A DNA stretch of 64,000 bases. It comes from Ascidia mentula (lineage: Eukaryota > Chordata > Ascidiacea > Phlebobranchia > Ascidiidae). Both the position numbers and the translations under genes were made by a program. This document shows positions 44,666-56,963 of the stretch, piece after piece; the first letter of the stretch is position 1, and each line of letters opens with the position of its first letter. Under the pieces are notes generated by a model. It ran no database searches and was not told the DNA's origin. It worked only from the letters and a program-made list of their open reading frames with translations. The DNA is taken from assembly GCA_947561715.1 (NCBI GenBank), contig OX387203.1:8184001-8248000 (forward strand), given 5' to 3'.

Positions 44666-47664
44666 ATGGTCATGTTATCGAAAAAGTCCTTGGTATTAAT
44701 CCTTATCTTATTTTCGGTGATGGTGATTTTTTCCTCAAATTTAAACAACAGGTACAAAACTGCACAGAGTATCAGTTATATTAAGGATTTAAAGGGAAAT
44801 GTTTTATTTAACATGGAATTTAAACATTTTTGATGATCACTGCAGTATTTTGTAATCTTAAAGATATAGAACATTAAACATATAGCATAGTGTGGTAATA
44901 TATAATTTAAGCAAGGATGGTTAGATGTTGCAATTTTCTTTTCAGGTATGTCAACTTTCAATGGAATGCTGGCAAAGCAATATTGCCTGGTGAGTAAGAT
45001 TATTAAATAATCTGTAATAGAAACTGAAATCAACGCTAAGTTACTTTGTCCTAAAAACTACTACATCGAACTATCGACTCAATCCCAAACCGTAACATTT
45101 ATTCGTGACTAATCATCCTAACCAATCAAGTGATAGACTCAATCAAAATCAGGTCATCTTACCTTGTACCTTTATCTGGTTATCGTTTCTTTGGCTGGTT
45201 ACTTTTCCCGTATCAACAAGTAACATTTCTAATGACCAGGTTCGTTTGGGACCACATGAATGGAACTCAAATTTAATAGATGATTGTACGAGCAAAAGAA
45301 TAAATTAATAGAACAATAATTTCGCAGAAGCAATTGCGACAATATTAAATCAATGGAGCTGCCGACAATTTGCACTATTTCACCAATCAGGCCACATCAC
45401 AGCAGTTTATGACTGGTGTTTATGAGACGTTGAGCTGATAACACAATTTGTTAACAAGGAGGTTCTTTGATGGTTTGGTACCGAACAAATCTATTGCGAA
45501 GTCATTAACACAGAGTGGAATTGTCTCTGACTGGTTAGTACAGGGCAAAAGTGCCCTCAATCACCAGCTACACTGTTAAAACCTAATAGGTCAAAATTTG
45601 TGCTCTAACCTCATATGTCAATTATTTGGGACAGAAGACAACACATGGGAAACAGAAAGGAATTCAGCCCTGGAAGAACTACATGGTTTGGTGCAGAAGA
45701 AACTTCGGCATTTACAGGTAAAACATACCAATAGTACACAACGTTTTCAACATAAGTAAATTTCTTCCTTTCGTAAATGGTTTTAAACCGCCCTAAGATT
45801 CTACTTTTCAATTAGAAGTTTGTGTTGTGTACAAGTAACACGTAAAAGCTATTCTTGCCATTTGCCCACAAACACAATCAAATTACCATTCAGATAACCT
45901 AATCAAAATGTTTGTTTCTTATCAGAACCCGACAAACTGCTCGAAAGCGCGCAAGCTTCTTTGTAAAATACAAGCCGGTAACTGTGGATTAATATGCAAT
46001 CTTCACCACATCGGAATATGTTTCCTGCTTGCGATTGGAACAAACAGAACATTAGTGTTAAAGACTGAGTTGGCGATGTACCCAGTTAAGTCACTAAACG
46101 AGGCGTATTTGCCTCTTAGCGAAACGTGCAACGATTGGTCCGAGGAAGAGTTCAACAATGTTCCCAAAATGGCAGGTATGCAGCAAATCACACAAAAACA
46201 TCACGTATTTTATAATTGCCCAAATAGGATAAACAGATGGAATATTAATTACAAGACCTGTGATTTTCTTAATGAAAACGATATTTACTAACCACACTTT
46301 TCTGTGAAACTTCATAACAACACATTCTTGCGAAAAAGATTTTTGTCAAACACGTATTCACAGAACAAATTTGTCTTGTGAAATCAAGATTTCTGTATGG
46401 ATAAATAGAAGCAACCATGTTTCATCAAGTTTGTCAATCTATGATTTTTGTAGGAGACAAACTTACGGAGACAACAAGCGATCGACGTGTCGTGAAAATT
46501 ACGGTCAAAAACCAATTCCGACCATTTACTCCATTCGCACCCAACACGTACCCAGAAACTCTCAAGGAAACTCTATCTCCCCTTTGTGACGAGCCCCAAA
46601 TATGGTGGGTTGGTCAGTTGATGGAATTCATCACCAGACCTCAACCAGCACTCACCAAGCGACTCGTAACAGCTAAGAGAGAGGTGGCCTTCGTGCATCC
46701 AATTGTCGGGTAAAGTGAGATGTTATTCTCGGCCTAAAAATGTTCTTGGAAAGTATGGTTAAGGCACTTGGACGAGGTGAAAACGGTTTGAGCGCTGATA
46801 TGTTATGCAAAATGTTATAAAACAAAAATTTCAAGCAACGCATGAGAGTTTTCTTTGATATTTACTTTGAAAACAAATAACATTGGGCAAAACTACAGAG
46901 TTCACGTCAGAAGGACAGACAAGTTGGCCGAAGAATCCGATTTTTATTCTCTTCGCGATTACATGGTTCATGTGGAGAAGTGGTTTAACAACTACAGAAA
47001 CGTCACAAAGAGTAACGTCACTGGAAGAGTTTTCCTGGCAACCGATGACGTCAGGGTGTACAAAGAGGCCACAAAAGAGTAATACATCACATTTTTACAT
47101 TAACCCCAGATTTACGATTCTGTACTGATTTTGCAGATTTCCCAATTACGTTTTTGTGTCCTTCGCAACTAAATCCAATTTTGCACAAAGAGGAACATCA
47201 GAAGGATTTTGGGGAATCGTTGAGGACGTTGCTTTGCTCAGTGAGTGCGACCACGTTGTATGTACCTTCAGTTCAAACGTAAGTGAAGCACATATACAAC
47301 TTTTTAAATACTTGATGGTTCAATTATTGATAAGATAAAATACAGACCAACCGTTAACTTTGTCGCGCAGATTGGAAGATTTGTTTACGAAAGAATGTTG
47401 GCCAAAAGAGGTTCGAGTGAAGCAACTGCGATATCTGTGGACGCATTTTGGTCATATCCCGGTCAAAACGGCAGACATGAAACCATACAGGCTTTTAAGC
47501 CGAGGAATGGAAACGAAATACAACTTGAAGTCGGTGACATCATAGTGGACGCGAATTGTTATAAGGATTGCATTGGGACGAACAACCGGACTAAAAAGAC
47601 TAGGTTTTATCCGATGAAGAATGTAAAGATAATTCCTCTAACAGCAGCTTACGCAGGAGTGTAG
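44666..47664 (+). CDS. FUT8-like alpha-1,6-fucosyltransferase, copy G
   Basis: Exons: 44666-44751, 44946-44989, 45635-45717, 45926-46175, 46454-46709, 46899-47078, 47137-47278, 47371-47664; predicted 444 aa, no stops. Exons 1-5 are closest to copy F, though the anchor differs (VLILILFSVMVIFSSNL). Exons 6-8 are nearly identical to copy C (KEATKE for KEATEE). Exon 8 has KKTRFYP where all other copies and vertebrate FUT8 have a Gly before the aromatic-Pro of the SH3-like domain. This may affect folding or be tolerated. Exon 5 has RLVTAKRE for RLETAKRE. All GDP-fucose-site residues are kept. Confidence 0.85.
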
Positions 47665-48544
47665 TAAACCCGGTATCTTCTCTCAACTGAGCATATTTAA
47701 CCCTTTAAGTCGTATTGCGACCAGATGGCGAACTCTCAGCGATCCACAGGGCAAATTAAAAGCAATTCGACCGAAAGGACACGTGTGCATAAGGGTTCAT
47801 CACCACACCGGAACTTGATTCAGGAGCCCCGGAGTTTGTTCAGACTTTTGGGTCAGAAAGTACAAAAAAACACATATTTTTATATGTCAGTTGTTTCTTA
47901 TCAGTTAATGCAAAAACATTCGTGTCATGTTATGTCTTCTGTCATGTGTCGCGTCATGTTAATCTATTACAGGGAAAATTTCTGAGAAAATCAGCCTGCA
48001 AGCGAAACGTGAGGAGAATTCATGTATATTTCATATTCATGACAAATATTTGAGAGATCAAAGTAAGCCGGGGTTAAGTAGAAGTGCTCTCAGCAACAAC
48101 ACTAGTCGGGGAGAGAATTGCTTCGTTTAACATTGTAACATCGGTTGCAAAAGTGTCTGTACTTAATAGCGGAAGCTAGATGCAGTCGTTTTCACTAATA
48201 CTTACAGGAAAGGGGATATTGACGCTATTTGCGAATTGCTTACTGCAAACAAACGTTTGCTTTTTAATTTTCATATTTGGCGGCATTTTCTACGTGGTTT
48301 ATAAAGAATTTAGTTCGGACGGATCGACTTGAGTTTAGTCCACGTAGATGACGTCGGTTGTGAAAGTTAAAGTATGTTGCTGTCATGCTTTGCTGGATGT
48401 GCTTTACTCATATAGCGAATTTGCAGTACATAGTTTATTATATTTCTGCTATTTTCTGCTATTTCCAAGCTTTTGTCGCTTTTTGTCATTTAATATGAAA
48501 TGAGTAAGGTCTAACCACAGGAGTTCAAGTTGTCATAATATCGA

Positions 48545-49055
48545 ATGGTATTTTACCCTAGTGCGTAAAAGACTGTAGTACAGATGTGTAATATGGGACC
48601 AAAATATTGTTTGGTAAAAGACAATGCCTGTACTGCCAAGCCTGTAAACCTACTGATCTTCATACGAACTGTGATCTCCAAGTAAGGACCTGCGCAGTGG
48701 GGCGATCCTACCAATCGTGTGATTGCATTTAACATTGCTGCATTAATTGTCTGATTATAGTGGTTGCCTGACAAAGTCGTGCGTTTGCGCACCAGTGTTT
48801 CTTGGCCACAGTATAACTCGTGAAGCCCACGAGCACCTGTAGCTCAGTTGGTAGGGCGTGGGGCCCGGGATCCTGATTTCGTAGATTTTGGTTTGACTAT
48901 TCCTAAAAAGTGGCCAATCTAGATAGGTTGCAATGCCTGGACTGCGTAGCCTTTCAACCTAGTGATTTTGATACGATAGTTGTGATCGCCAAGTGAGGAC
49001 CTATGCAGTGGGCGATTCTGCCAATGATGCGATTGCATGAAATATTGTTATTAAA
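48545..49055 (+). repeat. dimeric SINE in G-H spacer
   Basis: Head from 48831 (GAGCACCTGTAGCTCAGTTG). Closest to the C-D copy, for example the shared CTACCAATCGTGTGATTGCA tail. Confidence 0.6.
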
Positions 49056-49332
49056 GCGGTTGATGGCTAATTCAGGAAGTTGTGCGGTATAGAAAAAGCG
49101 AACAACACGTTTATAAAGCGGTAGCCGCGACACAAGAAAAAGGCAATGTACGCTTCGATGCGCAGGTCGCCACAATACAAGTTGTTGCGACCTATTATGT
49201 CAAATATTAATCTCGAATCGGTTCTTAACAATATCAAAAAAATTACGTTACACAGGTTATATGTGACAGAAGCGTCAGCGGAATATACACTGAAAAGTTC
49301 TACATCTACTGGTTAAATGAAGCTTTCTCGTC

Positions 49333-49460
49333 GCATTTAATCGAGTATTTAAATCAAGTTTAAAGAGTATTCAAATCGAGTTTAAAGAGTATTTAAATCG
49401 AGTTTAAAGAGTATTTAAATTAAGTGTGAAAGGTATTTGAATCGAGTTTAAATCGGAAAC
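49333..49460. repeat. ~22-bp minisatellite, about five units
   Basis: Units of GAGTATTTAAATCGAGTTTAAA with small changes. The corresponding place before copy D has one unit and the one near 36.04 kb has two, so copy number varies between sister spacers. Confidence 0.75.
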
Positions 49461-49947
49461 GAAGCTTGTTTCGCTTTTTGTTAATTTTTTTAACTCTTTT
49501 AAGAAAGGTGTACGGTCCAATCATAGCAGTTTAAGATGTCATCGGATGATGGATATTACTGGTTCGTAAACATAAATTCACTGATGTGTTACGTTTTAGC
49601 AAGATTTGAAGGTCTGTGGTAGGATAAGATGTTGGAACTCTCGTTTAGTGCCATCTTTGTTGACTTTGGTTTCGTGTGTCAGGCTTGGTCCTGTAGCAGG
49701 CTAATTATTAACTCCGTAGTGTTTGTATAACGAAGCAATCAGCCTCGGATTTACGTCAGCAGATTTTATTGTGAAAAGTCGATTTCGCTTGTGAAAGTTG
49801 CCATAAGCATCGTCAGTTTCTTATTCAAATAGAATTGCTGTCGCAGATAAATAAACATTGCCTAACCGTGGGCTAGATTCCTCTACAGCTATTAAGCAAG
49901 TCCACCGTAGAGTTTCTTTGCATTGCACGAAAGTTTCACTGTGGGTC

Positions 49948-52900
49948 ATGTTATCGAATAAGTCCTTAGTACTAATCCTTATCTTGTTGGCGGTGATGGT
50001 GATTTTTTTCTCAGGTTTAAACAACAGGTACAAAACTGCACAGAGTATCAGTTATGTTAAGGATTTAAAGGGAAATGTTTTATTTAACATAGAATTTAAA
50101 CATTTTTGATGATAACTGCAGTGTTTTGTAATCTTAAAGATATAGATCACTAAAGATATAGCATAGTGTGGTAATATAAAATTTAAGCAAGGATGGTTAG
50201 ATGATGCAATTTTCTTTTTAGATATGTCAACTTTCAATGGAATGCTGGCAAAGCAATATTACCTGGTGAGTAGGGTTATCGAATAATCTGTAATATAAAC
50301 TACAACCAACGCTAAATTACTCTGTCAAAAATCTACAACAACAAACTACAACAATTGACTCCTAAAACGCAAAATTAAGATTTATTCGTGATCGATCGTT
50401 TCAAATTTGAGAAGGATTTAACATATTGTATCTTAATGTGGTTAACCTTTCTTAGGTTGGCTACTCTTTCGTTATAACCATACTTGAATTTAACTGCTGC
50501 GCACGATTATACGTGCTAATTGAGCTGCTCCTATCGTTCTGCTTGAGCTGCGCATTACGAACCGTTGTTGAATTCCATGCCTGTTGCATTGTTCGGGCAC
50601 CGAGAGATACGCCAGCCCGACAGGCAAAGATAGCGCAACCATGTGCTATGACTTACACTTACAGTATAGAATTATATGACGCAGATGACAAAACAGCGAA
50701 TATGGAAAGGAATTCACCACTGGTGGAACTACATGGTTTGGTGCAGAACAAACTTCGACATTTACAGGTACAACATCCCAAAAGGAGAGATAATATAAAC
50801 AAAAATCCTCGTTTGCAATTTTAGAATCCTGCAAACTGCACAAAAGCGCGCAAGCTTCTTTGTAAAATACAAGCCGGTAACTGTGGATTAATATGCAATC
50901 TTCACCACATCGGAATATGTTTCCTGCTTGCGACTGGAACAAACAGAACATTAGTGTTGAGGACTGAGTTGGCGATGTACCCAGTTAAGTCACTAAACGA
51001 GGCGTATTTGCCTCTTAGCGAAACGTGCAACGATTGGTCAGAGGAAGAGTTTAACAACGTTCCCAAAATGGCAGGTATGCAGCAAATCACACAAAAACAT
51101 CATGTCTTTTAAAATCGCCCAAAATAGGATAAACTGATGGAATATTAATTACAAGACATACGATTTTCTTCAATGAAAACGATATTTACTAACTGCACTT
51201 TTGTGTGAAACTTCGAAACAGCATTTCTGCGATAATTTTTTGTGTCAAACACGTATTCACAGAACAAATTTGTCTTGTGAAACGAAGATTTCTATATTGT
51301 TAAATAGAAGCAAAAATGTTTCAGCAAGTTTCTCAATCTATAAATTTTGTAGGGGACAAACTTACGGAGACAACAAGCGATCGACGTGTCGTGAAAATTA
51401 CTGTCAAAAACCAATTCCGGCCATTTACTCCATTCGCACCCAACACGTACCCAGAAACTCTCAAGGAAACTCTATCTCCTCTTTGTGACGAGCCCCAAAT
51501 ATGGTGGGTTGGTCAGTTGATGGAATTCATCACCAGACCTCAACCAGCACTCACCAAACGACTCGAAACAGCTAAGAGAGAGGTCGCCTTCGTGCATCCA
51601 ATTGTCGGGTAAAGTGAGATGCTATTGTCACGGAATTATTTCCTACTTCGGCCCGGACCCTGCAATAACGGCTCATCACTAAAGCCAAAGTCTCTCTCGC
51701 TGGTTCGCTAATTGGGCTTCTCTTTAATAAACAGCTAAAACGACAGTGAATCGTGAATATCTCAGTAAAAGCCAATACAACCATCAATACTCGTTTTGCG
51801 ACACTCCCAACCCGTACAGCACGACGCCCCTCTCAAAACTAACCGGGTCGTACCAAAAGCACTGCTTTGTCCCGGCCAATCAACCAATCAACGTACACGT
51901 AAATCAATGGGGCGTTACGGGACGACGTGGCAAACATAGAAAAACGACAATTTGTGAAAATAATGTGCGAGAAAAGTTAGAAACATAAACAAAAGTGCGA
52001 TGGGATGTGCGTATATAAGTAACAAGAGTGATTTAAATAAACAACACAAGTGAACAAAGAAAGCATAAAGAAAAGAATTAGTGTCTGTGTGTCGTGTGTC
52101 GTTGTCGTTTTCGCTACACTATTTTCGGCCTAAAAATGTTCTTGGAAAGTATGGTTAAGGCACTTGGACGAGGTAATGCGGTTTGAGCGCTGATATGTTA
52201 TGCAAAATGTTATAAAACAAAAATGTCATGCAACGCATGAGAGTTTTCTTTGATATTTACTTTGAAAACAAATAACATTGGGCAAAACTACAGAGTTCAC
52301 GTCAGAAGGACAGACAAGTTGGCCGAAGAATCCGATTTTTATTCTCTTCACGATTACATGGTTCATGTGGAGAAGTGGTTTGACAACTACAGAAACGTCA
52401 CAAAGAGTAACGTCACTGGAAGAGTTTTCCTGGCAACCGATGACGTCAGGGTGTACAAAGAGGCGGCAGAAGAGTAAACAAACACATTTTTACATTAACC
52501 CCAGATTTACGATTCTGTTCTGATTTTGCAGATTTCCCAATTACGTTTTTGTGTCCTTCGCAAACAAATCGCATTTTGCACAAAGAGGAACATCAGAAGG
52601 ATTTTGGGGGATCGTTGAGGACGTTGCTTTGCTCAGTGAGTGCGACTACGTCGTATGCACCTTCAGTTCAAACGTAAGTAACGCCACATAATAATTCCGT
52701 GGAGCTTACGTGGCAAGACGGGAGATGGGTTTAATTTGGCACGATTTGATATTCAATTTCGTCTTGCAGGGGTTTTATTTGATATAGATTTGTTCATGTA
52801 TTGTAGTGCAAAAACATTTGACCACATTCGCAAACTTTAACTGAAAATAACAGTCCGAAATGTTTTGATATGCAAGTCAAGTCCATAATGGGTTAGTATA

Positions 52901-53736
52901 ATTTTCATATCCGCACTGGGATTTGAACCCAGGATATCCTGGCCATGAATCCCGATCAGGTTCACTTCCTGGTATATGGGCCGGGCGCCTGACCAATAAA
53001 TTTCGCCAACGTTTTTTCCGGGTGATTGCCCACCACTGGCACATTGTGGACTTTACTTACACGGATTATTTTAGTTTATTTCTGCCTAATTTTATGGAAG
53101 AAAGCCGGACAAGATGTGGTTGCAAAGCAGCAACTTGTCTTTGATCTTGGCATAAAAGTCATCAACACATTTGTTCATATTTCCCAAATTTCCTAAAACA
53201 CACGCCCAAAAAAACTCAAAAGACAACTAAGGTTTCAGCTTATAGACCTTATTTATTTAAAATACGTTAGTCATGAATTCTAATGCAAAAACATTTGTCC
53301 GCGTTTTTCCCGCATGGCTATTTGTGATAATTTCTAACTATTTTCCACGCGTCATAAAATTTGTCCAGCCCTGATGTAGATTTTATATCGCTGGTTTTTA
53401 AAGTCAGGCAAATGTTAACCAAGTAATATTTTTGTTCCGCAGATTGGAAGATTTGTTTACGAAAGAATGTTGGCACGAAGAGGTTCGAGTGAAGCAACTG
53501 CGATATCTGTCGACGCATTTTGGTCATATCCCGGTCAAAACGGCAAACATGAAACCATACAGGCTTTTAAGCCGAGGAATGGAAAAGAAATACAACTTGA
53601 AGTCGGTGATATCATAGTGGACGCGAATTGCAATAAGAATTGCGTTGGGACGAACAACCGGACTAAAAAGACTGGGATTTATCCGATGAAGAATGTAAAG
53701 ATAATTCCTCTAACAGCAGCTTACGCAGGAGTGTAG
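49948..53736 (+). CDS. FUT8-like alpha-1,6-fucosyltransferase, copy H
   Basis: Exons: 49948-50027, 50222-50265, 50685-50767, 50825-51074, 51353-51608, 52294-52473, 52532-52673, 53443-53736; predicted 442 aa, no stops. The anchor (MLSNKSLVLILILLA) is intermediate between the two exon-1 types; exon 3 is of the B/C type. Intron 5 contains a solo LTR, and intron 7 is enlarged to 769 bp by a tRNA-derived SINE. It is the most distinct functional copy in exon 8 (MLARRGSS, NGKHETIQ, NGKEIQLE, ANCNKNCVG). Exon 7 has CDYVVCTFSS for CDHVVCTFSS. The catalytic and SH3-like motifs are intact. As the last gene it borders the GT10 gene on the opposite strand (convergent). Confidence 0.85.
51626..52118. mobile_element. 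solo LTR fossil in intron 5 of copy H
   Basis: It starts TGTCACGG and ends GCTACA, flanked on both sides by CTAT, a 4-bp target duplication; sister copies lack it. A TATATAAG box near 52013 and AATAAA near 52035 fit an LTR promoter and poly(A) region. There is no internal retroelement sequence, so it is a solo LTR left by recombination between two LTRs. The TGTCACGG start is common in Gypsy-type LTRs. It is younger than its relative at 42.4 kb. Confidence 0.75.
52805..53000 (-). repeat. tRNA-derived SINE in intron 7 of copy H
   Basis: On the minus strand, 52995-52915 reads GTCAGGCGCCCGG, then GGTTCAAATCCCAG (B box) about 65 nt later. A related unit lies at 53.85 kb. TGCAAAAACATTTG near both is probably part of the SINE tail. 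Confidence 0.5.
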
Positions 53737-54375
53737 AAAACTCCTATCTCATATTTGTACTAAGCATTTCCTAGTCCGTAGGAATTTTTAAACTTATTCT
53801 GTGGCTCGGGCGCCTTGACGATGATCTGCCTATATTGTTTTGTTTTTTGACCAGACCGGGATTCGAATCCAGGTTATCCTGATCTCGAATCTTGACGAGG
53901 TTCTTCTTCGTTCATTGTCGAGCGCTTAATTGATTTAAAACACCACTAAATGCTCACCACTGCCACCTTTAGCACTTGACCCCATATACAAAAACATTTA
54001 CGGACAAATAATCTCGAAAAAAAAGAAATACAATTTGCTTTGGTCTAGGCGTGTTCCAGTATTGGTCTGCATAAAAATAAAAGCACACTTGTTTGTATTT
54101 CCTAAAAAAACATGATTTCTGAATACTCAAAAGAAAAAAATTCTAGTGTACTTTGTTGCTAATGTTTCTACCAACGTAGTAATTTTATATTATGACGTAG
54201 TATGTGTTTACTATGCAGGAATTGACAATGCCGGAGGGGGAAATATATATATTCCTTTTCAGTAAACCAAGCTGATCCTGTTTTCAAAGCAAGTGCGTTT
54301 TGTAAAACAAAAACTACGTTTGTGTTTGTAGACACCACGCGTATCAAATCAACAGTTTCATTTTCGCCAGATACA
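53737..54375 (-). repeat. gap between copy H and GT10 gene, with a second SINE
   Basis: At 53935-53845 (minus) there is a tRNA-like unit with TGGATTCGAATCCCGG, matching the one in intron 7 of H (GAACCT-GTC--GATTC, then CAGGATA-CCTGG). The rest is AT-rich with no gene. The block around 54170-54280 has a diverged relative at about 58465-58555. Confidence 0.5.
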
Positions 54376-56963
54376 TCAAATTTCAGTTCCCAAATTAGGA
54401 ACTTTAAGGCATTGTTGATAATTCCTTGCGAAAAACCAATCGTACAACGAATGAACCACGCGAGGTTCAACATTGGGGATGCTTTGGTCGACTTTGTGCA
54501 AAAAACTGCACAGTTGACAAAAGTCTGTTTTTTTCTCCTGCTCTTGTATGTGAGGCATAATCTTCATCCAACTCAAATACTCTTTATAAGCTGTATCATT
54601 TTTGTCCAGATAGTTCAAATAGTCAGCTAAGTCTTTAGGCGAGTCAAAATCAGCAGCGTATATGAATGAGTTAGGAGATGGTGCTACAAGCTCGTAGTCT
54701 TTCTTAGGTGGCCCGAGCACCACTGGCACCGTGCCGTGTTTTAAGGCGTTATCCCAAAACTTCTCAGTAATGTAGTCTTTGCAGTTCCATTGATTTTCAA
54801 AGGCGAGATAGAACTTGTACTTGTGATTTTCGAAGTCATCTTTGATATTGTTGAAACATCCCCCACCTAGATCCACCTGAAGTCCGTTGTCAATCAGTTC
54901 CATGACGAAGCTCTTTCTTTCTCGAGCGTGTGGCATGACGTTGCAGTTTGATACAACCCACAATACTGTTCGGGATTTCTTTTTGATTAGTTTTTCTACA
55001 GCATTATCATTTAAAGGCAAGTTTTTGTTTTGTTTCCACAGTGAGAAGGTTGTTCCAAAGGGGGCCCAGATGTCAGAATCCCTTCTGCAAATTATCATTT
55101 AACACAACTTTATGTTGGTTTGTGGTTTTAATGGACATTGCGTTGTTTTCATTACTACTGTTTTCATGGCGTTAAACAGATTGAAATGTCAAAAGCTTTT
55201 GCATAAAACCATAGAAGCAAGCATTTTTATTTTTATTCCTTTTGTATTGTTTTTTTATGGACACTGGTGATGTTTTTCGAAGCGAAATATATTTTTCTCA
55301 AATGTCAAGCTGGCTGGTTTTAGCCTGGGAATAAACCTTTCCGTGATTGTGGCATAGATTATACATAAGGTGGAAATCGTCAAAGCTATTGCAATAGAAT
55401 GGGTAATGATTCCCCGAATCGATTGAAACGGAAATCTCAAAGCTATAACTTTTTAGGTATTGTACAGTTACCATGGTGAATAATACAGAGTGGGCACAAA
55501 CCTGTAGCTCATAGTGAGATTGAAAAACCCGTCGTATTCCCTCAAATTCATTTTGCGTAGATGGTAAATGGCAACAGGGCCTTCTCCAGTAAACCAAACA
55601 TAATGTTGATCCAATCTCCTGCCATATAAATGTTGCTTCAAAATCTCAACTTGAAGGAAAATAACAATTCAATATCTTATTGGGCTTGACACTCTGGACG
55701 GTTGGTAACTTGAAACTTTAATAAATGGAAACACAACTGATTCATAATTAACAAAACTAATTAACAGAAAAATTTATCCGGATTAGGCAGAAAATTTATC
55801 CCTTATATAATAAGTGCTTCACATACCTATGTTTCGGAGCAATATCAAACGTCGGGTCGTTGAAGTGAAAGATTAGTGCCTTGGTGTTGCCATTGTTTAC
55901 CTATAAACATTGTCTACAGTTATACGATGCCGACATTATCGTAACGCATTTTGTTTCGGTTGAAGAGGATTGGTAGTAATCAGTTGAAAAATTTTATTAC
56001 TATCTGATTCCTTTTCAAAGTGACATGTCACACGTAACTTATACAGTATCATAATAGTATGAATATGTTTTGCTTTAAAATTTTATTTAATTGTCACTCG
56101 GGTTGCACTAAACACTTTTTCACAGTTTTCAAAAAATTCTTTTTTTCTGGCATGCGTAGCCTATACTACACACGCGACAAAACAACGTTAATGGATGTTT
56201 TTAATACAACATCAAATAATAAGAAAAAAACAACACAGATGCCACCATGTGGTTTGTCCATACCTTAATTCTATCAACTGACACTTCACAATTTCCACAT
56301 TCCTTGGGCAATTGGTCCACAGGTTTATGGGTGCCGAATTGTGGATACATAATAAGGATGGTGAACTACAACAAATAAATAAATTATTTTTATACAATGT
56401 AATTTACACGGAAGCTTAAAACAAAGTTACAGACGATTTCCTTCAGTGTGTAGATCATTTGTTTTAATAAATATACTGATACGTACAAAGATAGATCAGT
56501 CGGTCAACACCAACTTGCACTGACTGATTCCTGTATTAATTTTGTGACATTTTATTTTGTAATTTACTCGTTAGTTATCAACATGTACAACTGCAGAAGT
56601 ACTTAATAAAATATATGTGAAGCTGAGTTCAGAAAATATTTTTTTTGCAGACCTACCTTTCTGTTAGGATTGTATTGTTGTATAGGTTGAAGAACATGAC
56701 TCTGAAATTATAAGAAAATTTGTGCACTCACACCTCTTGTCAAATAATTATTTTTAAACAATGAAAATAAATCTAAACCGCCACACACCAAGAGTAATTT
56801 CACGCAAATTTCATGATAGGTATCTAATGTAAGTTTCAATATCCTACATTCTCAAGCTATGCGAACCAGTATAACTTACCGGTTTTCGCATAGTGTAGTA
56901 GACACAACTAACTATGCCAAACACAAATATGGTCCACAAACAGTAATTTTTTTTTCTAATCAT
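54376..56963 (-). CDS. GT10 alpha-1,3-type fucosyltransferase, six exons, complete
   Basis: GT10 enzymes transfer fucose from GDP-fucose to GlcNAc or Glc of glycans in the Golgi. Minus-strand exons: 56963-56880, 56701-56657, 56365-56264, 55899-55826, 55618-55502, 55084-54376, all with AG/GT edges and fitting phases (0,0,0,2,2); 376 aa. Exon 1: MIRKKNYC then a signal anchor (WTIFVFGIVSCVYY). Exon 2: 15-residue stem. Exon 3: ILIMYPQFG and CGNCEVSVDR. Exon 4: KALIFHFND. Exon 5: HYVWFTGEGP and YDGFFNLTMSYR. Exon 6: RRDSDIWAPFG and the family signature FENQWNCKDYITEKFW, then TVPVVLGPP, ending with a CQLC pair. The length is normal for GT10. The acceptor (alpha-1,3 to GlcNAc, or core) cannot be told from this. 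Transcription converges with the FUT8-like array. Confidence 0.88.

Larger units (their letters stand above)
47665..49947. other. G-H spacer
   Basis: No gene. The first 1.5 kb is close to the C-D spacer, as expected if exons 6-8 of G and their downstream flank were copied together from C or the reverse. It holds the dimeric SINE and a ~22-bp minisatellite before exon 1 of H. Confidence 0.5.

Noticed and set aside
53440-53740. Copy H exon 8 as a separate gene because of the long intron 7
   Set aside because: The acceptor, phase and 294-nt length are the same as in all other copies; the intron is merely enlarged by a SINE.
55258-55440. Hydrophobic minus-strand frame as the membrane anchor of the GT10 gene
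   Set aside because: It lies in the last intron. A proper anchor exon with ATG, matching phase and donor is at 56963-56880, followed by in-phase exons.
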